This document shows positions 49,140 to 59,726 of a stretch of 64,000 bases of DNA, piece by piece. Position 1 is the first letter of the stretch. Every line of letters starts with the position of its first letter. Origin of the DNA: Podarcis raffonei (taxonomy: Eukaryota; Chordata; Lepidosauria; Squamata; Lacertidae); contig NC_070603.1 in the NCBI RefSeq assembly GCF_027172205.1, forward strand, positions 8,420,501 through 8,484,500. Direction: 5' to 3'. Under the pieces are notes generated by a model, which had not been told where the DNA came from, did not search any database, and worked only from the letters and a program-made list of their open reading frames with translations. The translations under genes were made by a program, and so were the position numbers.

Positions 49140-49722
49140 TTGGGATAAATAAATAATATAAATAATTTTTTATTTATACCCCGCCCTTCCTGGCTCAGCA
49201 GACCAGACTCAGAGCGGCTAACAACAAATTTAAAACACTTAATTGATGCAACAAAAAACAGCATAAAACGTGAATAAATTCAGAATTCAAAAATCAATTT
49301 AGGTGGAAAATCCATCCAATAAACATTAGATGGTCACCAGGGCTAGCTGGCTAAATTAGTCCTATTTGGGCCAGCGAGGAGACCAAGGGAGAATTAGCTG
49401 TGGGATCCCAGAGTGGGTAATCTTCATAAAAAGGGGAGTGGGAAAGAAGGAAGGGGAATAAAAGATCACACTAAGTTCAAATCGAAAGCCAGGTGGAATA
49501 GCTCTGTCTTACAGGCCCTGCGGAAGGAAGTTAAATCCTGCAGGGCCCTGGTCTCATGGGACAGAGCATTCCACCAGGTCGGAGCCATCACTGAGAAGGC
49601 CCTAGCCCTGGTGGAGGATAATCTGACCTCTAAACTATGATTATTCATGGACCTTAAGGTCCTCTGCGGGGCATACCAGGAGAGGCGGTCCCGTAAATAC
49701 AAGGGCCCTAAGCCATAAGCAG
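49140..49722 (-). mobile_element. L2-like LINE, 3' part
   Basis: The complement encodes GLGPLYLRDRLSWYAPQRTL, VRLSSTRARAFSVMAPTWWN and LTSFRRACKTELFHLAF. The tail block 'tttataccccgcccttcctggctcagc' lies at its left end. 5' truncated. Confidence 0.85.
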
Positions 49723-50055
49723 TGTCCAGGCTACTCCTGCTATCTCCTGATTCAAAGCACACATATGCCAAGTGGTGCAGACGTCCGCTTGCCTGGGCCA
49801 AGCTGGAACATGATTCAACTGCCTTTCCTGCTGGCTGCTCCTTCCAGTCTTTTATAGTGCCTACTTGCTGGAAACATCTATTGAGGAAAGCTCAGCATCC
49901 AAACATGCCCATACCAGAACCTTGTGTTACTGTAGCGATACTTTGCACTCAGACTTGCCCTTCATCCCTTGTAGGGAGACAAAGACAAAAAGATGGTGGC
50001 TATTTACTTTACTTCCTTGTGTGTTGGACATATCACTGGGAAACCCCCGTGCAGC

Positions 50056-50183
50056 CATAAGCAAACTCGGCCCTCCAGATGTTTTGGGACTACAACTCCC
50101 ATCATCCCTAGCTAACAGGACCAGTGGTCAGGGATGATGGGAGATGTAGTCCCAAAACATCTGGAGGGTTGAGTTTGCCTATG
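50056..50183. mobile_element. hAT-type palindromic MITE, well preserved
   Basis: CATAAGCAAACTC and GAGTTTGCCTATG form inverted ends, extended by 'ccctccagatgttttgggac' and its complement. It is a near-perfect hairpin of about 128 bases. Confidence 0.85.
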
Positions 50184-50190
50184 CTTGCCC

Positions 50191-50192
<2 letters not shown>

Positions 50193-50279
<87 letters not shown>
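50193..50279. repeat. (GT)n(GA)n microsatellite
   Basis: About 20 GT units (50193-50233) pass directly into about 20 GA units (50238-50275). It is likely polymorphic. Confidence 0.97.
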
Positions 50280-50334
50280 GAATGAGAGGAGGGGAGGGGA
50301 GAGAGGGAGAATTTATTTAATGCTTTCATAAAAT

Positions 50335-51248
50335 CACAGAATTGAATAATAGACTAGTAGTTGGAAGGGACCCAAGGGTCATCAAGTCCAACCCCCTGCA
50401 ATGCAGGAATCTCAGCTAAAGCATCCCTGACAGTAGGCCATCCAACCTCTGCTTAAAAACCACCAGTGAAGGATAGTCCACAACCTCTGCTGCCAAACAG
50501 CTCTTACTGTCAGAAAGTTCTTCCTAATGTTTAATCGGAAACACCTTTCTTGTAACTTGAATCCATTAGTTCTGGTCCTACCCTCCACTACAGGAGAAAA
50601 AAAAGCTTTCTCCATCTTCCATGTGACAGCCCTTTAGATATTTGAATGTGGCTATCATATCTCCTAGAAAGGAACGCGGGTGGCGCTGTGGGTTAAACCA
50701 CAGAGCCTAGGACTTGCCGATCAGAAGGTTGGTGGTTCGAATCCCCGCGACAGGGTGAGCTCCCGTTGCTCGGTCCCTGCTCCTGCCAACCTAGCAGTTT
50801 AAAAGCACGTCAAAGTGCAAGTAGATAAATAGGTACCGCTCTGGCAGGAAGGTAAACGGCGTTTCCATGCACTGCTCTGGTTCGCCAGAAGCGGCTTAGT
50901 CCTGCTGGCCACATGACCTGGAAGCTGTAGGCCGCCTCCCTTGGCCAATAAAGCGAGATGAGCACTGCAACCCCAGAGTCGGTCACGACTGGACCTAATG
51001 GTCAGGGGTCCCTTTACCTTTTATCATATCTCCTGCCAATCTCCTCTTATGCAGGCTAAACGTGCCCAGCTCCCTCAAGCGTTCCTCATAAGACTTGGTT
51101 TCCAGGACCTTGATCATCACCCTCCTCTGCACATGTTCCGGCTTGTCAATATCCTTCTTAAATTGTGGTGCTCAGAACTGGACACAGTATTCCAGGTGTG
51201 GTCTGACCAAGGCAGAATACAGTACTATTACTTCTCTTTCTTGGAGGT
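50335..51248 (-). mobile_element. CR1 LINE 3' region, broken by a SINE
   Basis: The complement has the full CR1 3' block, for example 'ggaagggacccaagggtcat' at 50365 and 'gttcttcctaatgttta' at 50516. It continues after the SINE with 'gccaatctcctcttatgcag', 'acatgttccggcttgtcaat' and 'ctgaccaaggcagaata'. The SINE accounts for 50666-51034. The reading frame is decayed. Confidence 0.92.
50666..51021 (+). mobile_element. Sauria-type SINE nested in CR1
   Basis: A full-length plus-orientation copy with a perfect 13-base duplication TATCATATCTCCT (50653-50665, 51022-51034) cut out of the CR1. This proves it is younger than the CR1. Confidence 0.96.
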
Positions 51249-51263
51249 GAGAGGTAGCAGCAT

Positions 51264-51514
51264 TTAATGAACATTCACAAACTTTTTATTGATAATAATC
51301 AGCTAAATAGTTTGAGGATCTATACAACTGTGTAACATGCAGAAAACAGCATTTTTAGAGAAATCAAAGACTGGGACTGAGGGAAGTTGGGGGGTGGGCG
51401 AGTTCTGTGGGGGGAGGGAGGGGAGGGAGGAAAAATGGGGGGGAAATAAGGATGATATGTTTCTGGAAAATATGTTTTGTTTTAATTTTGAATAAAAAAG
51501 TTATTTTAAAAAAA
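51264..51514 (+). mobile_element. L1 LINE 3' UTR, 5'-truncated
   Basis: The sequence matches 53335-53557 closely ('cattcacaaac', 'gataataatcagctaaatag', 'ggatctatacaact', 'catgcagaaaacagcat'), including the G-rich tract. It is flanked by the 15-base duplication GAGAGGTAGCAGCAT (51249-51263, 51515-51529). It ends in AAAAAAA. Confidence 0.93.
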
Positions 51515-52004
51515 GAGAGGTAGCAGCATCTTTGCTGAGAACATTTAGCAGCTTTATTTCATAATTCCATTTACTTCATAAAATTAATACACCGCAATTT
51601 ACAAAAAAGCCGATAAAACAATAAGACTATTACTAAAAAATTTACAATCATAATTTAAGCCACATGGAAAATTAAAGTACAATAGAACAGACCTTTGAAG
51701 TTTTGAATACAAAATGCACAAATAAAAATGAGAAGCCATGTGATTTGTGACCTGGCTGAGTTCCCGCATTGTCATGCCCCGGAAAGCAAATCTCACGAGT
51801 AGTGAATCATCACTTCTGGAAACAGGGAGTGTATCAGGTTATGAAAGGTAGCATATCATTTGGGGAGCTGGTATGCAATTCAGGTACACCCTCTGGCAGT
51901 GGTTTCCTGCGCACCACTTGCGCTAGCTCCTTTCTGCATAGTCCTCAACTTTTAACAAAGAGCTGCTCAAAAGACCTTAAGAAAACTTTGCAACTGTTTA
52001 GAAG

Positions 52005-52108
52005 GTGTTGTTGTTGTTTAGTCGTTTAGTCCTGTCCGACTCTTTGTGACCCCATGGACCAGAGCATGCCAGGCACTCCTGTCTTCCACTGCCTCCTGCA
52101 GTTTGGTC
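52005..52108 (-). mobile_element. BovB LINE 3' end fragment
   Basis: TTGTTGTTGTTTAGTCGTTT, 'gactctttgtgaccccatgg' and 'ccaggcactcctgtcttcc' match the left end of the copy at 9553. Only about 100 bases were retained. Confidence 0.9.
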
Positions 52109-52317
52109 AACAGATATAAAAGGGATGTTAATGAACAGAGAGATCTTTCAAGTGGCAACTGCGCTGAAGAATAAGGCAAGGCCAGAGGTGTGACCTTGGT
52201 TACCCTATTACATCTGTCGAAATAAAACGTTAGGCCCTTCCCTCCTCAAAAGGATGAGTTTTTGTGGACCAGTGCAAGCACAGACACACAGATTGCATTT
52301 GCAATTTTTACACTGGG

Positions 52318-52440
52318 ATTTATTTATTTTATCGCGGCCTGCTGCTGTTTTAGGATATTTGTGTTTTAGATGCATTGTACCGCTTTATGTTGTGAGCCTC
52401 CCAGAGAACGATGTTCTGTAAATAACAGTAACTAAATAGA
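52318..52440 (+). repeat. Decayed LINE tail
   Basis: 'ttgtaccgctttatgttgtgagcc' and 'agaacgatgttctgtaaata' resemble an L2/MIR-type 3' end in sense. Uncertain. Confidence 0.4.
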
Positions 52441-52474
52441 TCAAGCTATGCAGCTCTGATCACGCAGGTGATGT

Positions 52475-54060
52475 TCATGACAGGCGTCCTAGCTTGGAAT
52501 GCCCCAGGCAACCACCACCTTCGTTCGTGCCACACCTCATAGGATGTGATTGATAGTTACACATATCCCTGGAGGAGAGCGACGGGTTTCTACATGGAAT
52601 AGCTGGGAGTTTACAGTTTAGGTGAAAATTGAAGTCCCATGCCCTCGTGTGACCGAAACCATTTCCTTTGTTCCACATATTTCCACCCTGCATGTGGAAG
52701 TCCTGGGCCGCCCAAATGACAAGACCTCCTCTCCCCTCGGTCTCACTGATGTGGTCCAAAGGAAAGTAGAGCAATACGTTTGGCACCAGTCGGGCTGCAG
52801 GAGTTGCTGGAAGGAGGTATACAAGGGCACCATCTAATTGTCTTAGGGACTCCATGAAGATGATGTACAGATGGTACACAACACCAGTGCAGTTAGGGAA
52901 AATGTACAAAACTAGTTCAAATGTATGTTGGAAGTGTAAGGAAAAGGAGGGGACATTTTATCATATGTAAGGTAATTAAAAAAATTTGGGAACTGATTTA
53001 CAACGAATTGAAGAAAATGTTCCATTTAACATTTGTTAAAAAACCCGAGGCATTTTTGTTGGGGATTGTTGGGAAAGACCTGCCAAAAAAGTTGAAAAAC
53101 ATCTTCATGTATGCGACAACGGCCATGAAAGTTCTGGTAGCACAAGGATGGAAGACTGAAGAAACCCCAACTAAAGAATCATGGAAACAAAAATTGACGG
53201 ACTATGCAGAACTGACAAAATTGACACATAAGCTACGGGACAAGGATAACCGTGACTTTAAGGATGAATGGGAACCCTTTACAAAGTATCTGAAGATGCA
53301 ACAAAGCGAACTGGACTCCTTGGCAGGTTTTGAATAAACATTCACAAACCTTTTACTGTATTGATAATAATCAGCTAAATAGTTTGAGGATCTATACAAC
53401 TTTGTAACATGCAGAAAACAGCATTCTTAGAGAAACCAAAGACTGGAACTGAGGGAAGTCGGGGATGGGGGGGGGGTTGTGGGGGGGGAATGGGGGGGGG
53501 AACAAGGATGATAGGTTTTTTGATAATATGTCTTGTTATAATTTTGAATTAAAAAAAATTGTCTTAGGGACTCCACTCGGGATTTGGGTAAGATTTACTC
53601 CACAGCCTTTTCTTCTCCTGAAGATACCATGCAAGACTGTGGAGGCTTAGGATCAGTTTTCTTCTCTGGGATGGGATACATTCCCAGGCTGATAAGCGCC
53701 ATTTGCCCTTCACATCCCAATACAGCACGTGCAGAAATCACCTTCTCGACCATTGGACCCATTACTGGTCTCGTTCGCTCAATCCACCAGAGCCTGTTTT
53801 CACATGCAAGGAAAGTCCCTAACTCACCAAGGGTTTGAGACCCATCAGGCACCCTTGCCTGGTTTAGCTGGCCAGTCCAAGTCATTCCTGGGGTATGACC
53901 ACGGTTGGAAGTAGACAGATTCAAGGAGCCACAGATGAGAGCTGAGGGAAGGGTGCAGACCAAAGGTGGACAAATTACCCCAGAAGGAGCACATCATGTC
54001 CCCCACCAGAGGTACTACCCCTTCCCTAACATGCCATACACCACTATGTACTATGCAGCG
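52475..54060 (-). repeat. Unclassified interspersed repeat, copy 2, broken by L1
   Basis: The minus strand of 53580-54060 matches copy 1 at 25740-26480. A younger L1 (52855-53557) sits in it. Long open stretches remain on the minus strand on both sides of the L1, so it may be a decayed coding element; I cannot name the family. The left limit near 52475 is a guess. Confidence 0.5.
52855..53557 (+). mobile_element. 5'-truncated L1 LINE with ORF2 C-terminus
   Basis: About 110 open codons match the L1 ORF2 C-terminal region: IKKIWELIYNELKKMFHLTF, then AFLLGIVGKDLPKK, FMYATTAMKVLVAQGWK and SWKQKLTDYAELTKLT. A 3' UTR with a G-rich tract (53461-53503) and an A-rich end follow. The perfect 18-base duplication ATTGTCTTAGGGACTCCA (52837-52854, 53558-53575) flanks it. 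The open frame and perfect duplication indicate a young insertion. Confidence 0.96.
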
Positions 54061-54064
54061 TGCA

Positions 54065-55182
54065 TGGCCCTAGTGCTGAAATTTGTGGGTGCGCAGCCTA
54101 ATCATGGGGAATTTTGTGGGTGCTTGGGCACCCAGGGAGCCAGCACCTATGCCATACACCCCAACATTTATCTATCTGTTTGTTTGTTCGTTAGATTTAT
54201 AGCCTGCCCTTCATTCAAAGGAGCCCAGGGCAGCAGTACTGATTTATAGCGATTGATGCTGATAACAATGGAACACTGAATGGGAATGAACATCAATGGA
54301 GGCTGCTGCTGCTGCAGCCGCAGCACCTGGGCCTTCACCGGCTTGGGAACGGCCCGGCAGCCATTTCCCAGGGAGGCTGCAGCAAATCACAAGTTCAACA
54401 ATTCCCTATCTCAGCAAATTGATGGTGCTGAGACCCTGCAAGCACAGGCTTGGTGTGCTTACTGCAGAAACATTTTTTCCCCTTGGAACAGGCAGGGGCT
54501 AGGCAAAGGTGCTGGATTTTGGCTGCCAAAGGATCCCACTGGTTGCTGTGAAGCGACTTGCATGGATCCGGCCCTTTTTCTTGAGGCTCTTCCTCCTGTC
54601 TTCTAGAGCACAGCCAGAGAAGATTGTGATCGTTTCCTCTTTCCTCTTGGCACAGTTTAAGCAACTGAGGTGCCTGCTCTCCATGGATTGAGGCCTACCT
54701 CTCCTCCAGGCATCCTCGGCTCCCATCTCCTTTGGGCCTGGGTGGCCATTTACACATCATCGCAACAGGGGATGGGGAAAGATGATAAACGAGGGCACAT
54801 TCCCATTAAATGCAAACATGTTATATGTGTAGATGCAGATATAGAAATAGTTACTGTGATTTGAACAGGAATGTAATGCACCTCAACATCAAGGGGGGGA
54901 ACTGGGACCAAGGGACCGCCCAATCTTCGATCCAGGAACTAACTGTGGACTGGCATCTTCAATGCCCTTCCTGCTCTCCTTTCTTAGAGTCATTTATCTT
55001 TAAACCAGACTTATACGGGACAGCTGTCCAAACAGAGGATGTGCTCCAGTAGAGGACTGTCCTCTGGAAGCCCATCAGATAGAGGACTTGCCTCTGGAAC
55101 AAAGCAGTCCACATGTCCAGCCTCTTCAAAAGGTCATCATTCTTAAAATGGAGACAAGAGCTGTTGCCTACTGTGAGCTTGC
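54065..55182. other. Intergenic, nothing firm
   Basis: 54160-54260 resembles a decayed LINE tail in complement ('tttatagcctgcccttcattcaaag'). A short GCT/GCA-rich patch lies at 54300-54330. No exon recognised. Confidence 0.45.
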
Positions 55183-55582
55183 TGTGTGCACACCATTCCT
55201 TTAAAGCATATTCAAAGGATGCTCTTTCCCGCAAAGAATTCTGGGAACTGTAGTTTACGCCTCTGTTCCCAGCAACCCTTGGCAAACTACAATGCCCATA
55301 ATTCTTTGAGGGGAAAGAAAGCATATACAGTGGTACCTCAGGTTAAGTACTTAATTAGTTCCGGAGGTCCGTTCTTAACCTGAACTGTTCTTAACCTGAA
55401 GCACCACTTTAGCTAATGGGGCCTCCTGCTGCTGCCGTGCCGCCAGAGCCCGATTTCTGTTCTTATCCTGAAGCAAAGTTCTTAACCTGAGGTACTATTT
55501 CTGGGTTAGCTGAGTCTGTAACCTGAAGCGTATGTAACCTGAAGCATATGTAACCTGAGGTACCACTGTAATGTGTACACAG
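55183..55582. mobile_element. Palindromic MITE split by Tigger-like MITE
   Basis: The outer ends 'tgtgtgcacaccattcctttaaag' and 'atgtgtacacag', with the inner 'gaattctgggaactgtagttta' and 'caaactacaatgcccataattctt', belong to the ACACACCATA family (6226). The Tigger-like MITE at 55328-55568 interrupts it at a TA. Confidence 0.75.
55328..55568 (+). mobile_element. Tigger-like MITE
   Basis: The ends CAGTGGTACCTCAGGTTAAG and CCTGAGGTACCACTG are inverted, with TA on both sides. The interior 'tagctaatggggcctcctgc' matches the copies at 58680 and 31457. Confidence 0.93.
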
Positions 55583-56415
55583 ACTCAACATTGCCACTGT
55601 AGAACTCAGGAGGAAGGCACCTTGGTGTGAAGGCAACAGATTAATCCACTTCCGATTTGATCCACTTCAGTTCCACAAACCTGAAGTTCTGGTTATGTGC
55701 TTGGATCCCTCCTGCAAAATGCAGTCTGCATGTACCTTGAGTTGCCGTTTACTATCGCTTTTCTAGCTCTGTGATATTATGCATGGGCTCTTCGAATAAA
55801 CTGACTCCTTGGATCTCATACGAGTGTCTTGCCTACGGTCCAAAGCAAAGAGTAACAGGATGCCACAATAAGACTGTGGTTAATAAATCTACAGTGAATC
55901 TTTATCGCCCCTCTCTTTTTTTGCTCTGACACATGCTGCCTCTTGCTGCTGCTGACAAGGCAACGTTCCGGTGAGAGGAGGGCAGGGAAGGCGTCCGCCT
56001 GGGGTCCCTGCTGGAAAGGTGAAGGAAGGGCCATTGGAAACGATGCGCGTCGTTCTTGTGCCAGAGGGCTCAGAGCCAAGTGTGAGAGGTAGGAAGGGAG
56101 GTACGGAGAGGTTGTGAAAGGGCACGAGGAAGAATGGAAAAAGAGAACTAATAGCTTGCAGGTGCTGCTTCACCTACCTCTAACCTGCTTTGAGTGCAAC
56201 CAAAGTAGCTTAGTTGCTCCTATTTGGATTCATTGAAACCACCCCAAAATGCCTGATTTATCAAGAAAATACTAGGATGTAACAAGTTGGTTTGGGTGTG
56301 ATTTTAACTTTCAGAACGCCCCTATTTTATATTGTGTGTGAGATTGCCAATTAACCAGGAAAACAACAACAGCAAAACCCTGGCCTGTTCCACTCCTGCA
56401 CCTTTTAATAGCAAC
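55583..56415. other. Intergenic, nothing recognised
   Basis: No exon or repeat identified; an AATAAA at 55795-55800 lacks any gene upstream that I can see. Confidence 0.4.
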
Positions 56416-56757
56416 TGCTGTGGGTTAAACCACAGAGCCTAGGACTTGCCGATCAGAAGGTCGGCGGTTCGAATCCCCGCAACGGGGTGAGCTTCCGTTG
56501 CTCGGTCCCAGCTCCTGCCCACCTAGCAGTTCAAAAGCACGTCAAAGTGCAAGTAGATAAATAGGTACCGCTCCAGCAGGAAGGTAAACGGTGTTTCCAT
56601 GCGCTGCTCTGGTTCGCCAGAAGTGGCTTAGTCATGCTGGCCACATGACCTGGAAGCTGTATGCTGGCTCCCTCGGCCAATAAAGCGAGATGAGCGCCGC
56701 AAACCCAGAGTGGGTCACGACTGGACCTAATGGTCAGGGGTCCCTTTACCTTTACCT
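56416..56757 (+). mobile_element. Sauria-type SINE, head slightly truncated
   Basis: Plus orientation, starting within the head at GCTGTGGGTTAAACC, so it lacks the first dozen bases. The tail has two TTTACC units. No clear target duplication. Confidence 0.9.
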
Positions 56758-56774
56758 AATGTCTGCAGACAAAG

Positions 56775-56965
56775 GGGAGGTGTCTCTGTGGCAGCAGGAC
56801 ACCTGGTTTGCATGCAGAAGGGCTTGAGGTCAATCCCTGATGGGCTCTCCAGGAAGGGCTGGGAAAGATTCTGGCCTGAAACTCTGCAATCAATGCAGAT
56901 GGTAGTGAGCTAGAGGGAGCAATGGTTTGATCTGGAATAAGGCAGCTTTTCATGGGCCTCCGAAG
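56775..56965 (+). mobile_element. tRNA-Ala-like SINE, decayed
   Basis: 'tttgcatgcagaagggcttgaggtcaatccctgatgggctc', 'gggctgggaaagattctggcctgaaa' and 'gatctggaataaggcagctttt' match the family of 44199. The head is eroded. Confidence 0.7.
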
Positions 56966-57853
56966 CTGCTGGTAAAAGCTGATCAAACAGTGTCCTCAGT
57001 GGTTATCCCTGGGCATGCAAACCACCCCAACAAATGTAAATCCATATAATACCATTGTCGTAGAAGCAAACACAGTGGAACTATAAACTGCACCACTTGA
57101 AGCAGGATTCCTTGGGAAATACATAAAAGGCAGGGCAAATTCATGCAGGGCAAATTCATGAATTCATTGCTAAGCAATGAGCGCCATTCCTTCTGTTTCC
57201 TATGATCACTGCATACTGGCAGCGAGGGATGGAAAGGTCTGACAATTTCAGTCCTCTCAGCTTCTCATTTTTTTCAGTCTTAAATTCAGTTTGCCACATT
57301 CCTGCCGTAATTTTCAATTTTCTCTTCAGCATTTTAGTGGGAAATTCCTCCTTATAAAGTTTGGACTAATGTCCATATCTTTGCTAGAAATTTCTCCTAT
57401 TTTCTGCATGCTTTCTCCTCATATGTGCATTTTTGTAAATATTGGTTGGAAAACTGCATTGGAAAATTCAGACAGCTGTGAATTTCAAAGGATGACTGCG
57501 TTTCTGTTCTCATATTGTTTTGGAACGTGCAAATTTGACTGATTTGGTCTTAAATGTGAACCAAATTGATTTCTCCCCAATTCATATTGGCAACCATATG
57601 GCTGTATATTGCACAAGGGCCCACAGGAGGTAGCAAACTCCCCAAACCCAGAAATCTTCTTAAATTATTGTATATGAAATTTTTGTGTGTCATTTTTGAG
57701 AACAATTGGGTTTATCTTTTCTCTGATAGAAACAAGCCAACTGCCATGTCAATTAATATTACATATAAAGGAACTCTTGTGCATTATATATATTCTGATT
57801 ACATATCCTCTTCTCATAATGTTTCATCTCTGATTTGAAGGAATGTGATTGGG

Positions 57854-57895
57854 TACAGGGGTATAATCAAACTAAATTTGATTATACTCCCTGTA
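57854..57895. repeat. 42-bp near-perfect palindrome
   Basis: TACAGGGGTATAATCAAA on the left and TTTGATTATACTCCCTGTA on the right are complementary except for one extra base, around a five-base centre. Possible MITE remnant or hairpin. Confidence 0.85.
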
Positions 57896-58679
57896 TTATA
57901 CTCACCTTGCTTTCTTATGTAGCTGAAAGGCACCATCCATGTGCATATAGACCCATTTGCTAAATACAGAATAAACACCTATTAAAAACATATTTGTTCA
58001 GGAATTTGCTGTCTGCTAATTTTTCCTGGCTGTTAATCGCATTGCTTGGCCATTTGTTTCAGTGTTTTGAATGGGACAAACCAACAAACAAATAAAAGAG
58101 GGAGGTATCAACAGGTTCAAGGAAACCCCAGTTTTCAGAAGTTTTTATTTTTTTTATTTTTTAAAGATTAAGGGGGAAACCCTAAGTGGGAGGATCCCAA
58201 AATAGCCCAATTTGTCCAGTGCACATTTAGTTGCCTTGGAAAGCTAACTGAATTTTTGTGGGGAAATGGAAAAGCAGGAGAGAGGAGGAACCAAATAAAA
58301 TATCTCAAACAGTAGAATTCCATGCTGCAATATTTTGCAGCTCCCCTTCTTAGCCCTAATAAGTGTGGTTGCACCTGTTCGGTGGCAGCATTCTTGCAAT
58401 TACCAGTTGATGGGGACAAGCAATAGAAGATGGCTGTCTCCATCATCCCTTACTTGCAAGCTTCCCAGGGATTATTATGGCGAGAGCAAAGCTACAGTAA
58501 ACATTTCACCAGAGCTCCCTTGTCCCCACCAGGGCTCCTGTGTCTCTGTCTGCATGAAAGGTATAAGTGCCCAAGGTGCACCTCCCATGCTGTGGGGGGG
58601 AAGAGATGCACCTGTTGAATAGCCACAGCATAGCGCTGCAAGGATGGGGAGGGGGAAACCTGGGAGACATGATGAACTA
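57896..58679. other. Intergenic, nothing recognised
   Basis: AT-rich start, then mixed DNA with no exon or nameable repeat. 56970-57853 is likewise featureless apart from a 16-base tandem copy at 57131-57162. Confidence 0.45.
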
Positions 58680-58921
58680 CAGTGGTACCTTGGGTTAAGT
58701 ACTTAATTCGTTCCGGAGATCCGTTCTTAACTTGAAACTGTTCTTAACCCGAAGCACCACTTTAGCTAATGGGGCCTCCTGCGGCTGCCACACCGCTGAA
58801 GCATGATTTCTGTTCTTATCCTGAAACAAAGTTCTTAACCTGAAGCACTATTTCTGGGTTAGCGGAGTCTGTAACCTGAAGCGTATGTAACCTGAAGCGT
58901 ATGTAACCCAAGGTACCACTG
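58680..58921 (+). mobile_element. Tigger-like MITE
   Basis: The ends CAGTGGTACCTTGGGTTAAG and CCCAAGGTACCACTG are inverted, with TA on both sides. Very similar to the copy at 55328 in the same orientation. Confidence 0.93.
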
Positions 58922-59726
58922 TACTCCGTTAGGAATGCATCCTGTCAACCTGCAGTGTGTCGTCGTGTTTTTTTTACGTTTGGCTATGGGAAGAACTTCG
59001 CTTACAGGGAACGCTGAGCGAAGGGGAGGTGGCATTTGAAATGTCTCTCCAGGGGGAAAAGGAGCAGTGACGTCCACATATGGTTGAATGGGTATCAGAG
59101 GGACGTTGCTTTGTAGCAGGCCCGGCTCATTTAGAGTCCAGAGTCCCAGATAATTGACGTCAGCTAGTCAGCTATTTCTCTCTCGCCCTCTCCCTCCCTC
59201 AACAGCACTCAGACGGTCCACGGTGTGGCATTAACAGGCTCGGAAGGGCAGCTGGGGAAATGTCAAGTAGCATCCTTTAGGCCAGCTTGGCTGGTTAACC
59301 ATTACGCAGAGGGTTTTTTCCAACATCGCCACGGCTGAGCTTTCCACTGACCTGCCATAGGATACCGTCAGCGGAAAGACGGAGCTTAGGGATTCTGTCC
59401 CCGGCTCAAGGCAGGGGGTGATCCTTTCAACTTGGTTTTCTGTCTCCCAAATAAGCTAGGCCTCACAGATCATCTTTTGATATGCATTTCGGTATCGAGT
59501 GTGGTGCAAGCAGCATCCTGTGTTTGACAAATAAGACGCAGGCATTGCCCGCCCCCCTAGCCTTTGACGTCATTCGCCATATAGATCGTTTCTCTGCAAA
59601 TGAGAAGAGGCAGTTGAGAACCCTGGCATAATATAACGGTGAAGGATATAATCTTGAGGGATCGCTGGCTGAAATCTAATCTTGGCCTCAAATTCACAAG
59701 AGGGGCTTCAGGGCAGCAACAAGCTA
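58922..59726. promoter_or_regulatory. Repeat-free segment with two perfect CRE sites
   Basis: The palindromic TGACGTCA occurs at 59155-59162 and 59565-59572. The DNA between has mixed composition and no recognised repeat, unlike the flanks. Candidate enhancer or promoter; no exon is seen. Confidence 0.35.

Noticed and set aside
50193-50279. CRISPR-like or satellite array
   Set aside because: It is a plain dinucleotide microsatellite; no spacer structure exists anywhere in the window.
52475-53963. Minus-strand frames flanking the young L1 as a host gene
   Set aside because: The right part has a second copy at 25740-26480, so it is a dispersed repeat. No frame was joined across the insertion.
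55795-55800. AATAAA as a gene end
   Set aside because: No coding exon lies upstream on the plus strand; isolated AATAAA is common in AT-rich DNA.
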